DNA of 64,000 bases from G963663615 sp963663615 (GTDB taxonomy: Bacteria; Bacteroidota; Ignavibacteria; Ignavibacteriales; Melioribacteraceae), in NCBI GenBank assembly GCA_963663615.1, contig OY760517.1:1550001-1614000 (forward strand). The letters run 5' to 3'. Every line of letters starts with the position of its first letter. Within the stretch, counting starts at the first letter, position 1. Position numbers and translations under genes: made by a program. The notes under the pieces are model-generated. The model ran no database searches. It saw only the letters and a program-made list of their open reading frames with translations, and was not told the origin of the DNA. Below, in pieces: positions 37,385-46,113 of this stretch.

Positions 37385-37403
37385 ATGTGATATTGCGTCA
37401 CAT
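37385..37403. promoter_or_regulatory. Palindromic operator candidate between the divergent Rex and hydrogenase-sensor units
   Basis: ATGTGA (37385-37390) and TCACAT (37398-37403) form perfect 6-bp half-sites separated by 7 bases. On the plus strand the right half overlaps a possible -35 (TTGCGT, 37393-37398) that lies 17 bases before TATATT (37416-37421). The known Rex consensus TTGTGA-N6-TCACAA has a very similar half-site but a 6-base spacer; a CRP/FNR-type site is the alternative. Confidence 0.55.
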
Positions 37404-37458
37404 AAAAAAATGTATTATATTTTGTAGAGAAATAAATACTGATTTGTGGAGGTCTCTA

Positions 37459-37704
37459 GTGAAGGCTATAGACAAAATAACATTATGTATGGGTAGTTCC
37501 TGTTTTGCGAGAGGAAACAGAGAAAATCTTGAAACTATTGAAGAGTTTATTAGAGACAATGATTTAGAGACCAAGGTGGAATTTGATGGTTGTCTTTGTA
37601 CAGAAAATTGCAGTGATGCACCGGTGCTTATTATTAATGGTAAAGTAGAAAAAAAAGTTAGTAACGGCAGATTAAAAGACCTTCTTGAAATATACAGGAA
37701 ATAA
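37459..37704 (+). CDS. Thioredoxin-like [2Fe-2S] ferredoxin, first gene of the rightward redox unit
   Basis: This 81-residue protein has C10-x4-C15 and C47-x3-C51, plus an extra Cys45, again the NuoE-like [2Fe-2S] fold. The GTG at 37459 was chosen because GGAGGT lies 5 bases upstream; upstream in-frame codons add atypical residues. It is similar in size and ligand pattern to the protein at 36424-36684 on the other arm of the divergon, which suggests an old duplication. It lies 11 bases from the PAS-linked hydrogenase-like gene and may deliver electrons to it (inference). Confidence 0.82.
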   Translation: MKAIDKITLCMGSSCFARGNRENLETIEEFIRDNDLETKVEFDGCLCTENCSDAPVLIINGKVEKKVSNGRLKDLLEIYRK

Positions 37705-37715
37705 GCGGTTGAATT

Positions 37716-39416
37716 ATGAAAACAAGAGCCGTTTATACAGAAAAAAATAATTGTCAGGATTGCTACAAATGTATTAGGGAATGTCCTGTTAAGGCGATAA
37801 AGATACAAGATAATTCTGCTTCTATTGTAGCCGAGTTGTGTGTTTATTGCGGACACTGTGTTGAAACTTGTCCTGTAGAAGCTAAGCGTGTAAGGAGCGA
37901 TGTTGAGCTTGTAAGGCATTATCTGGAAAGCAATCAGAGAGTTGTGGCTGCCGTAGCACCCTCGTATGTTGCCGAATATGGTATGAAGCAGAGCGAAATA
38001 TTCAAGAATAGTTTAATTAATGCCGGTTTTGATGATGTTGTTGAGGTTGCCGAAGGAGCAGGCATTTTAAGTAACAGGATTGCAGATTATATAAAAGATA
38101 ATCCCGATAATATTCACCTATCATCGTGTTGCCCTTCGGTAGTGATGCTTATCAGGAAGTATTATCCTCATCTTTCCAAATATTTACTTCCATTCTACTC
38201 TCCCATGCTAATTGAAGGACAGTTGATAAAAGAAAAAAATGATAATACTCGAGTTGTATTTATTGGTCCCTGTATAGCAAAAAAAGAAGAAGCTGAATTA
38301 TTTCCGGGTAATATTGATTTGGTTTTAACATACAAGGAAGTAAACGAACTTTTGCAGGTTTTGGAAGACCCCGATAATCTGTTTGTTAATAATAATAATG
38401 GAAATCATGATTTTAGCGGTGGTATGAATTATCCTTTGCCAGGTGGAATGATTGTCGGACTTGAGGAAAGAATAGGGGAGAATGTAGAATACATTGCCAT
38501 TGACGGAATGGATAAGGTTGGCGAATTCCTGGAATCCTTTGAAGCTATGAGTTTTGATAAACCAATTTTTATTGAATTAACATCATGCGAGGGAAGCTGT
38601 ATTAACGGTCCAGGCAGTATAAAAAATAACTCGGTAGTTAAACGAGAACTTGAGATGAAAAAGTATCTCAAATCCATTCTAAAAACCGAACATGCCGAAA
38701 TAACAAATACCCTGGATAATATAAATACTGACTACAGTTTTATTAAACCTGTAACTCAGGTTGTGCCTGAGGAAGAAGAAATTGAAAGCATGTTAAATTC
38801 AATTGGCAAGCGTTCTGAAAAGGACAGATTAAATTGTGGTTCGTGCGGGTATGATTCGTGTTACAGGTTTGCAATTGCAAATATCAGGGGTAAGGCTGAG
38901 AGGCGTATGTGTGTATCGTATATGAGGAAGGTGGCTCATAATAAGGCAACTGTTTTATTGCGTAAAATGCCTTACGGAGTAATAATGGTTGATGAAAATC
39001 TTAACATTATTGAATCGAACGAGAATTTTGCTTCGCTTTTAGGTGAGGAGGTTGAGGAGATTTTTGAAGTTGCTCCGGGACTTGAAGGTATATCTCTTAA
39101 AAAGCTGGGTGAATTTTACAATTATTTCAGGCAGTGTTTCTTGTCCGATTCCGAGTACCTTGAAAAAGAGATCAGGATAAACAATAAACTTGTAAAGCTT
39201 TCCATATTTACAATTCAGAAGCAAAAGATTTTATGTGGCATCTTTAATAATCTTACTATTCCGCAAATACAAAAAGAAGAGATTGTTAAGAGAACTAAAC
39301 AGGTAATAGAGGAGTACCTTGGAACTGTGCAGCAGGTGGCTTTTATGCTTGGTGAAAATGCTTCGAAAACCGAAGCCTCACTAAACAAAATTGTTGAAGT
39401 ATATAATCCGGAATAG
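37716..39416 (+). CDS. Hydrogenase-like sensor: ferredoxin, H-cluster, [4Fe-4S] and PAS domains
   Basis: This 566-residue protein has two N-terminal [4Fe-4S] motifs (Cys at 13-23 and 42-52), then an [FeFe]-hydrogenase large-subunit domain with SSCCP (Cys138-139), IGPCIAK (Cys186) and LTSCEGSCINGPG (Cys291, Cys295). A four-cysteine Fe-S domain (C374, C377, C382, C399) follows, then a PAS domain at about 415-520. This is the layout of the putative sensory [FeFe] hydrogenases (HydS/HfsB type), which are thought to read H2 or redox state rather than make H2 in bulk. The next gene, a SpoIIE-like phosphatase, is the probable output. Confidence 0.88.
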   Translation: MKTRAVYTEKNNCQDCYKCIRECPVKAIKIQDNSASIVAELCVYCGHCVETCPVEAKRVRSDVELVRHYLESNQRVVAAVAPSYVAEYGMKQSEIFKNSLINAGFDDVVEVAEGAGILSNRIADYIKDNPDNIHLSSCCPSVVMLIRKYYPHLSKYLLPFYSPMLIEGQLIKEKNDNTRVVFIGPCIAKKEEAELFPGNIDLVLTYKEVNELLQVLEDPDNLFVNNNNGNHDFSGGMNYPLPGGMIVGLEERIGENVEYIAIDGMDKVGEFLESFEAMSFDKPIFIELTSCEGSCINGPGSIKNNSVVKRELEMKKYLKSILKTEHAEITNTLDNINTDYSFIKPVTQVVPEEEEIESMLNSIGKRSEKDRLNCGSCGYDSCYRFAIANIRGKAERRMCVSYMRKVAHNKATVLLRKMPYGVIMVDENLNIIESNENFASLLGEEVEEIFEVAPGLEGISLKKLGEFYNYFRQCFLSDSEYLEKEIRINNKLVKLSIFTIQKQKILCGIFNNLTIPQIQKEEIVKRTKQVIEEYLGTVQQVAFMLGENASKTEASLNKIVEVYNPE

Positions 39417-39420
39417 TAAG

Positions 39421-40614
39421 ATGGTAAGCAGTAGAGATATGTTTATTGAAATTGAAAGTTCACATTTGCAAAAAGATGGTAATACTGCGTGCGGTGATGT
39501 ATTTTTTTCAAAAAAGATTAAGCAGGAGGAAAGAACTATTGCTGTTCTTTCGGATGGGCTTGGTAGTGGTATAAAGGCTAATGTACTTGCAACAATGACT
39601 TCATCAATGCTCCTTAACTTTGCACTTAATGATGAGCCAATTTTACGTGCTGCCAGTATTATTCAGGATACTCTTCCGGTAGATAGCGTACGACAGATTA
39701 GTTATGCCGCCTTTAGTATGGTTGATATTGATAGTGGTGCTCATACTAGAATTATTGAGTATGGTAATCCCACAGCATTTATTATCAGGGATAACAGAAT
39801 TGTAGAACCTGAAATTAAAAAGATTGAACTTGAGTATATTAAGGGGTGTCCACACCCAATGTTGTTTTATTCCTTTGACGCCTCTATTGAAGACAGATTG
39901 GTTTTGTTTTCTGATGGTGTAACGCAATCCGGTATGGGAAGAGAAGGTATGCCCTTTGGTTGGGGTAGAAAAAGATTTAGGGACTATTTGCTAAATACTG
40001 TATGTCGCCACCCGGATATATCTGCCAAGGAATTAACTAAAAGAATAACGGGAAGAGCGAGCTTAAATGATTTTCATAAGAGGATAGACGACATTTCAGC
40101 ATCTGTTATCTATTTTCGTAACCCTCGTAAAACGGTTATTGCTACGGGACCGCCGTATGATAAGCACAAGGATAAATACATTACAAGATTTCTGAAGAAT
40201 TTTGACGGAAATAAAATAATTGCCGGGGGTACAACAGCTGCAATTGTTGCAAGAGAGCTTGATACTGATATTTCGATTGACCGTGCAACATTCAGGAAGG
40301 AATTACCTCCTGCTTCCAAAATAAACGGAATTGATTTGGTTACAGAAGGTATTTTAACTTTGGGTAAAACCGCCAAATTTCTTGAGAATAATTGTATTGT
40401 CGATTTGGAAGACCCGGACTGTCCGGCACAGAGAATGTTGAAACTACTGCTTGATAGCGATAAAATTCATTTTATTGTTGGTACCAGAATAAATGAAGCA
40501 CATCACGATCCGGCATTGCCTGTTGAGCTGGAAATAAGAAGAAATGTTGTTAAGAAGGTAACAAGATTATTGGAGGAAAAATACCTTAAAAATGTATCTG
40601 TTGAATATGTGTAA
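39421..40614 (+). CDS. SpoIIE/PP2C-type phosphatase linked to the hydrogenase sensor
   Basis: The 397-residue protein has a SpoIIE-type PP2C domain in the first ~230 residues, with metal motifs CGDVFFS near 24, LSDGLGSGIKA near 43, LVLFSDGVTQSG near 165 and DDISASVIYF near 225. The remaining ~165 residues are not recognised. The ATG at 39421 follows the previous stop by 4 bases; a TTG-initiated in-frame extension overlaps the upstream gene. It would dephosphorylate a Ser/Thr phosphoprotein such as an anti-sigma-antagonist in response to the upstream sensor (family knowledge plus inference). No anti-sigma partner is nearby. Confidence 0.85.
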   Translation: MVSSRDMFIEIESSHLQKDGNTACGDVFFSKKIKQEERTIAVLSDGLGSGIKANVLATMTSSMLLNFALNDEPILRAASIIQDTLPVDSVRQISYAAFSMVDIDSGAHTRIIEYGNPTAFIIRDNRIVEPEIKKIELEYIKGCPHPMLFYSFDASIEDRLVLFSDGVTQSGMGREGMPFGWGRKRFRDYLLNTVCRHPDISAKELTKRITGRASLNDFHKRIDDISASVIYFRNPRKTVIATGPPYDKHKDKYITRFLKNFDGNKIIAGGTTAAIVARELDTDISIDRATFRKELPPASKINGIDLVTEGILTLGKTAKFLENNCIVDLEDPDCPAQRMLKLLLDSDKIHFIVGTRINEAHHDPALPVELEIRRNVVKKVTRLLEEKYLKNVSVEYV

Positions 40615-40775
40615 AAACGAATATTAACAATATTTAATACGGCGTTAGTTTTGATTTTAATATATTTGACCAACCAAAAACCAGGGTAACTGATTTAACA
40701 AAAAGTAAATACGAATAAGGCGATATAGATTAAATAATAGTTTATATTTAGCTAATTAAAAAGATCAGGTTGAGT

Positions 40776-41285
40776 ATGTTGAAATTTAAATCAAAACACC
40801 AGTATATATTAGGCGAGAGGTACGTTTGTACACTTGGTGAATCAGATTATGAAGATGATGATTTTGATGATTGTCTTACCATACTTCTGGAAGATAAAGC
40901 TGATGATGATTTCAAATATTTTATTATACCTGAAATTGCTGATTTAGATCTTTACCTGGAAAACTACGAAATTATTAGTAACAAAAACAATAAAATCACT
41001 TTCCTTGTTACTTTAATGCACGAAGTATTTGATCATTCCAATGAGCTTGTTTTACCTCGATGCGAAATTACTTTTGAGTTGGATGGTGATACAAAAAGAT
41101 TGAACATTGTTGATGTTTATGCTCAAAATAAAATGTATGAACGAGGTTACATTATTGATAACCCAATAGATATGATAGATGCTGTGGAAATATCTGATGA
41201 GCAGTTAGAGGCTGTTAAACTTTTCTATTCTGAATTTATCGAATCTTACTCGCCAGTGTTTGAAGAAAGCGGGGATACTTTTTAA
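40776..41285 (+). CDS. Acidic hypothetical protein
   Basis: This 169-residue protein is strongly acidic (runs such as YEDDDFDDC near 25) with no signal peptide or membrane helix. I do not recognise a domain. The ATG at 40776 has AGG 8 bases upstream; a TTG at 40770 would add two residues. Its last 50 bases overlap the end of the opposite-strand EamA transporter gene. It stands alone, about 160 bases after the phosphatase gene. Confidence 0.7.
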   Translation: MLKFKSKHQYILGERYVCTLGESDYEDDDFDDCLTILLEDKADDDFKYFIIPEIADLDLYLENYEIISNKNNKITFLVTLMHEVFDHSNELVLPRCEITFELDGDTKRLNIVDVYAQNKMYERGYIIDNPIDMIDAVEISDEQLEAVKLFYSEFIESYSPVFEESGDTF

Positions 41286-42177
41286 GATTAAGGATATATA
41301 CCCCAATAATAACAAGTGCCATTCCTAAAAAATGTGCTGAGAAAAATGGCTCTCCATCGGCAACACCCCATGCAACAGCAGTAATTGGAATAAGATAGGT
41401 TACAACCGATGCATATACCGGAGAGGTAATCTGGATTAGTTTATTAAATAATACAAGTGCAAATGCAGTTCCTACAGCACCCAAAATAAATATATACCCA
41501 GCCGCCTCTAATGCTCCGGGTTTATTGGTAAATACATCAATAAAATCTGTAAACACAAGTAGGGCAAAAAGTGAAAACGGACCTATCATTAACATTACAC
41601 TTGCTGTAAGGGGTAAAGGCTTAAGCTCCTGAAAATATTTTTTTACAATATTACCCGATATACCGTAGCATATAGTAGCTATAACAACAAATATTACATA
41701 ATAATTAAATGTGCCAAGTCCCCCTGAAGAACCAACAAAACTAAGAATTATAGAACCTGCCAATCCTATGGCTAATCCCAGAATTTGTGTGATGCGAGTT
41801 TTATACCTGAAAAAAAAGAATCCTGCCAGCATTGTAAATATTGGGGTTAATGCATTTAGTACACCCGTAATTGAACTGCTTAAACCGGTTTCGGCTATCG
41901 AAAACAAAATGGCAGGTATAACATTTGCAAGCAGTCCATAGCCAAGGAATACAAGCCAATACTTTTTAATGTACTCCTTAAAGTAATTTATAGCAAATGG
42001 CAGTAGTGCCAAAAAAGAAAAAGTTATACGCAACGTTCCAACCTGAACGGGCGAATAAACCTCCAGTCCTTTCTTTATTATTATAAAGGAGCTGCCCCAG
42101 ATAAAGGACAATACTAATAACAGCAAAATAGCTAAAGTGTTATTTGTGTTACTTTTGGTCAAATGTATTCCTGCCAT
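41236..42177 (-). CDS. EamA/DMT-superfamily transporter
   Basis: This 313-residue membrane protein has two EamA repeats of five helices each. Repeat 1 begins LAILLLLVLSFIWGSSFIIIKKG and repeat 2 starts near NYYVIFVVIATICYG. The family exports metabolites such as amino acids or nucleotide precursors; the substrate is unknown. It converges with and overlaps the acidic-protein gene by 50 bases at the 3' end. Confidence 0.88.
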   Translation of the reverse strand: MAGIHLTKSNTNNTLAILLLLVLSFIWGSSFIIIKKGLEVYSPVQVGTLRITFSFLALLPFAINYFKEYIKKYWLVFLGYGLLANVIPAILFSIAETGLSSSITGVLNALTPIFTMLAGFFFFRYKTRITQILGLAIGLAGSIILSFVGSSGGLGTFNYYVIFVVIATICYGISGNIVKKYFQELKPLPLTASVMLMIGPFSLFALLVFTDFIDVFTNKPGALEAAGYIFILGAVGTAFALVLFNKLIQITSPVYASVVTYLIPITAVAWGVADGEPFFSAHFLGMALVIIGVYILNLKKYPRFLQTLASKIR

Positions 42178-42388
42178 TTTTAAAGAATAAACTTAAAATA
42201 TTAAAAATTTGTATCAAAATTAAATATTGATAACCTTATGATAAATAAATAAGGGTAGGGGCTTGAAAGCATATTAAAAATATGTTAATATAAACAAAGT
42301 AACTAAATAATTAAGGTAAGTTCTTGATAATGACTAAATAAATTATATATTGTGCTGCAAATTAATTCATAAAAGTATAGGGACTAAT

Positions 42389-42727
42389 ATGAAAAAAATC
42401 GAAGCAATTATTCGTCCGTTTAAGATGGATGACCTGCATACAGCATTGCAGGAAGAAGGGTTCATGGGAATTACGGTGAGCGAAGTTAGAGGCTATGGCA
42501 GGCAAAAAGGGCATAAGGAAGTTTACCGTGGTTCGGAATACACAATTGATTTTGTACCCAAAATGAAAATTGAAATGATTTGCAAAGATGAGATGGTAGA
42601 AAGAATAGTGGCTATAATTCTTGATACTTGCAAGACCGGACAGGTTGGCGATGGTAAAATATTTATATCGCCTGTGGAAGATTCAATCAGGATAAGAACA
42701 GAAGAATCTGGCGAAGCAGCTTTATAG
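42389..42727 (+). CDS. glnK: PII nitrogen regulatory protein
   Basis: This 112-residue PII protein has the T-loop GYGRQKGHKEVYRGSEY with Tyr51, the usual uridylylation position, and the C-terminal GDGKIFISPVEDSIRIRTEE motif. It senses 2-oxoglutarate, ATP/ADP and nitrogen state and gates AmtB. The ATG at 42389 follows AGGGA; an in-frame upstream start at 42350 would add 13 atypical residues. Its position 9 bases before amtB suggests the GlnK paralogue. The glnK/glnB distinction is by context only. Confidence 0.93.
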   Translation: MKKIEAIIRPFKMDDLHTALQEEGFMGITVSEVRGYGRQKGHKEVYRGSEYTIDFVPKMKIEMICKDEMVERIVAIILDTCKTGQVGDGKIFISPVEDSIRIRTEESGEAAL

Positions 42728-42736
42728 GAGGGAATG

Positions 42737-43975
42737 ATGGAACAGAATATAACGAATAATCTATTTACTATAAATAATTTGTGGATAATGATTGCTACCG
42801 CTTTAGTGTTCATTATGCACCTGGGATTTGCTGCACTTGAAGCAGGTTTAACTCAATCTAAAAATACAATTAATATACTTTTCAAGAACTCGGTAATTCC
42901 TGCAATAGGTTTACTTACTTTTACTATAGTTGGTTTTAATCTAATGTACCCCGGTGAAGCTTATGCCGGTGGAATATTTGGGTTTAGTGGTTTTGGACTT
43001 TCAATGCCAACCGGAGGAACTACATCCGGGTATAATATGGGATATACCTACTGGACGGAGTTTTTATTCCAGGGTATGTTTGCAGCTACTGCGGCTACAA
43101 TAGTTTCGGGAGCAGTTGCCGAAAGAGTAAAGCTTTCAAGCTTTTTGATATTTTCGGTGATATTTGTTGGAATAGTTTACCCGATTGCGGGTATGTGGAA
43201 ATGGGGTGGTGGTTTCCTTGATACATTAGGTTTCTATGATTTTGCCGGTTCAACACTTGTACACTCAGTTGGTGGCTGGGGTGCACTTGCAGGTGTAATA
43301 TTTATTGGTCCAAGAATGGGTAAATATCGCCGGAACAAAATTTATCCAATTCCTGGTCATAGCATTCCTCTTGCTACTATTGGTGTGTTTTTACTATGGT
43401 TGGGATGGTTTGGTTTTAATGGTGGTTCGGTGTTAAATGCAGATCCCGGACTGGTATCATTGGTGCTGGTTACAACATCACTTGCCGCAAGTGCAGGGGC
43501 AATGGGTGCAATGCTAACCTCATGGATATTTCTTAGCAAGCCTGATGTAACAATGGTTCTTAATGGTATTTTGGCTGGTCTCGTTGGGATAACTGCGGGT
43601 GCTGATTTAATGAGTCCTAATGAGGCAATGCTGATAGGTTTTATTGCGGGTATTATAGTTGTGTTTTCTGTGATATTTTTTGACCGTATAAAAGTGGATG
43701 ATCCTGTTGGAGCGTTATCAGTGCATCTGGTCTGCGGTATCTTTGGTACTTTGGCTGTTGGAGTATTTGGTGAAAAAGCCGGATTGTCACAGCTTTATTA
43801 TCAGTTTGCTGGTGTTGTAGCAGTTGGTGTGTTTTCGTTTTCTATTTCGTTTATGTTATGGTACATTCTCAAAAAGACTATGGGTATAAGAGTATTACCC
43901 GAAGAGGAACATGAAGGACTGGACTTTTCGGAACATTCTATGGAGGCATACCCGGAATTTGAGAAAGTTAGTTAA
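42737..43975 (+). CDS. amtB: Ammonium transporter
   Basis: This 412-residue Amt/MEP/Rh protein has 11 predicted helices. Conserved features include AALEAGLTQSKN near 33, the TYWTEFLFQGMFAATAATIVSGAVAER segment, GGWGALAGVIFIGPR near 175 and two pore-region His residues (SVGGWG and LSVHLVCGIFGTLA). It conducts ammonia or ammonium into the cell and is normally gated by PII. The second of two adjacent ATG codons (42737) is preferred, because AGGAGG is 5 bases upstream of it. Confidence 0.95.
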   Translation: MEQNITNNLFTINNLWIMIATALVFIMHLGFAALEAGLTQSKNTINILFKNSVIPAIGLLTFTIVGFNLMYPGEAYAGGIFGFSGFGLSMPTGGTTSGYNMGYTYWTEFLFQGMFAATAATIVSGAVAERVKLSSFLIFSVIFVGIVYPIAGMWKWGGGFLDTLGFYDFAGSTLVHSVGGWGALAGVIFIGPRMGKYRRNKIYPIPGHSIPLATIGVFLLWLGWFGFNGGSVLNADPGLVSLVLVTTSLAASAGAMGAMLTSWIFLSKPDVTMVLNGILAGLVGITAGADLMSPNEAMLIGFIAGIIVVFSVIFFDRIKVDDPVGALSVHLVCGIFGTLAVGVFGEKAGLSQLYYQFAGVVAVGVFSFSISFMLWYILKKTMGIRVLPEEEHEGLDFSEHSMEAYPEFEKVS

Positions 43976-43999
43976 TCTATATAAGCAAATGTATTAGGT

Positions 44000-44024
44000 A
44001 AGGGTGCCCAAGGTACCCTTTTTT
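44000..44024 (+). terminator. Rho-independent terminator after amtB
   Basis: AAGGGTGCC (44000-44008) and GGTACCCTT (44012-44020) form a 9-bp stem with one G-U pair and a 3-base loop, followed by TTTT. Confidence 0.88.
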
Positions 44025-44108
44025 ATTACAATTATTCCCGATTTAATGTTTATTACTTATTAATATTCTTAAATTGAATAATAAATATTAAAATATAATA
44101 ACGGATAG

Positions 44109-44357
44109 ATGATGTTTTTCTTATACTTTATTATTATTGGTCTTATCTCAGGATGGCTTGCTGCAAAGGTGATGAATGTAAAAGGTTCCGGTTTATTGAT
44201 TTATCTTGGACTGGGGGTTGTTGGTGCTTATGTTGGACATTTTATATTCAAAATAATAGGACTGCTTTTCTGGGGATTGTTTGGTACACTTTTCTCAGCA
44301 TTTCTAGGTGCGGTTGTAGTAATATTTATAGTCAGATTGTTTAAAAGTAGAAGGTGA
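44109..44357 (+). CDS. GlsB/YeaQ/YmgE-family small membrane protein
   Basis: This 82-residue protein has three hydrophobic segments. The GLISGWLAAKVMNVKGSGLLIYLGLGVVGAYVG region matches the transglycosylase-associated (YeaQ/GlsB) family, usually linked to envelope or general stress; the molecular function is unknown. Two adjacent ATG codons (44109, 44112) could start it. It has its own short upstream region after the amtB terminator. Confidence 0.85.
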   Translation: MMFFLYFIIIGLISGWLAAKVMNVKGSGLLIYLGLGVVGAYVGHFIFKIIGLLFWGLFGTLFSAFLGAVVVIFIVRLFKSRR

Positions 44358-44372
44358 ACATAAGGTTCACCT
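44352..44372. terminator. Hairpin between converging genes
   Basis: AGGTGAAC (44352-44359) pairs perfectly with GTTCACCT (44365-44372) with a 5-base loop, between the YeaQ-like gene and the leftward GH5 gene. It overlaps the YeaQ-like stop codon. Confidence 0.6.
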
Positions 44373-44378
44373 CATGAA

Positions 44379-45443
44379 TTATTCGAACATTATTCCTGAT
44401 AGAAGTGCAGCGAGTAATTCGTCTCTCCACTTTTCAGTGTCGAAATTCCAGGCACCAAAACCGGCACAAAATTCCCAATAGTTATAGCTCATTTTGTTTT
44501 TAAGAGCATTTTTGACTACAGCTGTTGTCCATCGTACACGCGAATTATACTCGCCTTTTAAATACGCACCAAACTCACCAATATTTAATGGTCGGTTATT
44601 TTCCAAGCCCCACTTTGTTACTTTCTCAAATTCGGCTGCCAATATGGTATGATCTTCCGGTGTACCCCATGTAGTGCCCAAATATGCCTGTGTGCCTGCT
44701 GACCATTCAGCTCCCTGATGTGTAAACTTGTATGGTTCATAGTAATGAACAGTTGTAATAATATTGTTATCGTTTTCAGGCAATATCAAGCTGTCTAATC
44801 CTTTAAAACCACCCCAGGGCGACGTACCAACCATCAGAGTACGGTAAGGGTTTGTTTTTCGAATTTCGGCAATCCCTTCAACAAGTATTTGATTCCATAA
44901 TTCTGCACTAAAGTAATTATGCGGTTCATTAAAAACCTCAAAGAATACTTCCTTTGGATATAACTTAAATGCTTCGCCAATCTGTTTCCACATCGCTAAA
45001 AGTTTTGGTTTGTTTGCAAGGGGGTTATCATTCATTTCGGCAAAATGATGTACGTTTATAATTACTGCCAAATCGTTTTCAAGGGCAGTATTTACAACTT
45101 TTTTTATTCGTGTAACAAATTTATCCTCAATTTTGAATGGGCTTGTTGTATCGGCATGACTTGACCACCGTATAGGAATGCGAACGGAATTAAATCCGGC
45201 TTCACTAATTATAGGAAAATATAAATCTTCATCCAGACTAAATCCCATTTGACCTTCATAAATGCCCTCGAGCATATTTCCCATATTTATGCCTCTGCCC
45301 AGTAGTTTGTTTTGTACAAACACATCTGGTGATTCGGTCATTAATGTAAAATCAGGTTCGGTACCAAGTTTATTTTTGTAACCTTCTTTACAAGAAATGG
45401 CAATAAAAAGAAGAAAAATTGATAGCATCAGTTTTTTTAACAT
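44379..45443 (-). CDS. GH5 endoglucanase (cellulase) lipoprotein
   Basis: This 354-residue protein has a signal peptide with lipobox IAISC (Cys18), so it is likely membrane anchored. The GH5 fold has the general acid/base Glu173 (FEVFNEPH) and the nucleophile Glu290 (NIGEFGAY), with the conserved GINMGNMLE near 51, RIPIRW near 88 and VHYYEPYKFTHQG near 232. It should cleave internal beta-1,4-glucan bonds; xyloglucan or mannan specificity cannot be excluded. There is no carbohydrate-binding domain. It is single and converges on the YeaQ-like gene. Confidence 0.92.
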   Translation of the reverse strand: MLKKLMLSIFLLFIAISCKEGYKNKLGTEPDFTLMTESPDVFVQNKLLGRGINMGNMLEGIYEGQMGFSLDEDLYFPIISEAGFNSVRIPIRWSSHADTTSPFKIEDKFVTRIKKVVNTALENDLAVIINVHHFAEMNDNPLANKPKLLAMWKQIGEAFKLYPKEVFFEVFNEPHNYFSAELWNQILVEGIAEIRKTNPYRTLMVGTSPWGGFKGLDSLILPENDNNIITTVHYYEPYKFTHQGAEWSAGTQAYLGTTWGTPEDHTILAAEFEKVTKWGLENNRPLNIGEFGAYLKGEYNSRVRWTTAVVKNALKNKMSYNYWEFCAGFGAWNFDTEKWRDELLAALLSGIMFE

Positions 45444-46113
45444 CTAATCCCCAATAAGTTTAGTAAATATTCTTTATCTGATAAGCTTAATATTGTGCAA
45501 TTGATAATTATTATTTGTTGTTTTCAAAAGATTTAGGGAAAACAGCACGTAAAACTAAAATTTTAACCGTAAATAATTTGGTTTGGTTTTTGTATAACAG
45601 ATAATCAAATAAAATACCAAAAAAAGTTAGTCTAGATTTTTGACTGGCATAATAGGAAAAATTGAATTTAATGTTCTTTTCGTATTGACAATCGATATAA
45701 AAAACATTGGCATATTAGTTGTAAAAAGCTGTTAAACCTGTTTTTACAAATTTTTACCAGATTGATTGCAATTATAGTATAGATAGCAATAATTATGCTT
45801 TCTCTGGCAAATACAGGGGGGAGATGCAAGATATTATGATATATGACTATTATTATTTTAATAAACTTTTATTTATTTGATAATAAAGCGATCAGGAAAA
45901 TTTTGAAAATCATAAGAGAATAATGGTTACTCTCTTCATAACCTCGTTACAGGGTCCTTCAGGTTTTGAGTTACATCGTAGCAGTTCTTTAGTTGTTATT
46001 TCTTTTCGTTACTCCGCAAATCGATTAGAAAGTCCCAATAACAAACTTGTTGTTGCGAATGTAACCTGCCTTTAGGATGTTTTTGGGTGATTACAAAATA
46101 TTAGGAGAAATAA
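45444..46113. other. Long AT-rich intergenic region between the GH5 and GH94 genes
   Basis: About 670 bases separate the diverging glycosidase genes. No RNA family or transposon remnant was recognised. A 50-codon open frame (45923-46075, ATG after AAGAG) is present but has no recognisable protein character. The region must contain the promoters of both genes and may hold a long leader for the cellobiose phosphorylase; GGAG lies 6 bases before its ATG. Confidence 0.5.

Noticed and set aside
37398..37919. 173-residue open frame antisense to the rightward redox unit
   Set aside because: It overlaps the operator and two genes with Fe-S cysteine motifs; no start site.
42240..42388. Sigma-54 promoter before the PII gene
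   Set aside because: I looked for the GG-N10-GC pattern and found no convincing match.
45923..46075. 50-codon open frame before the GH94 gene
   Set aside because: Weak ribosome site and no recognisable protein features; kept only as a note in the intergenic entry.
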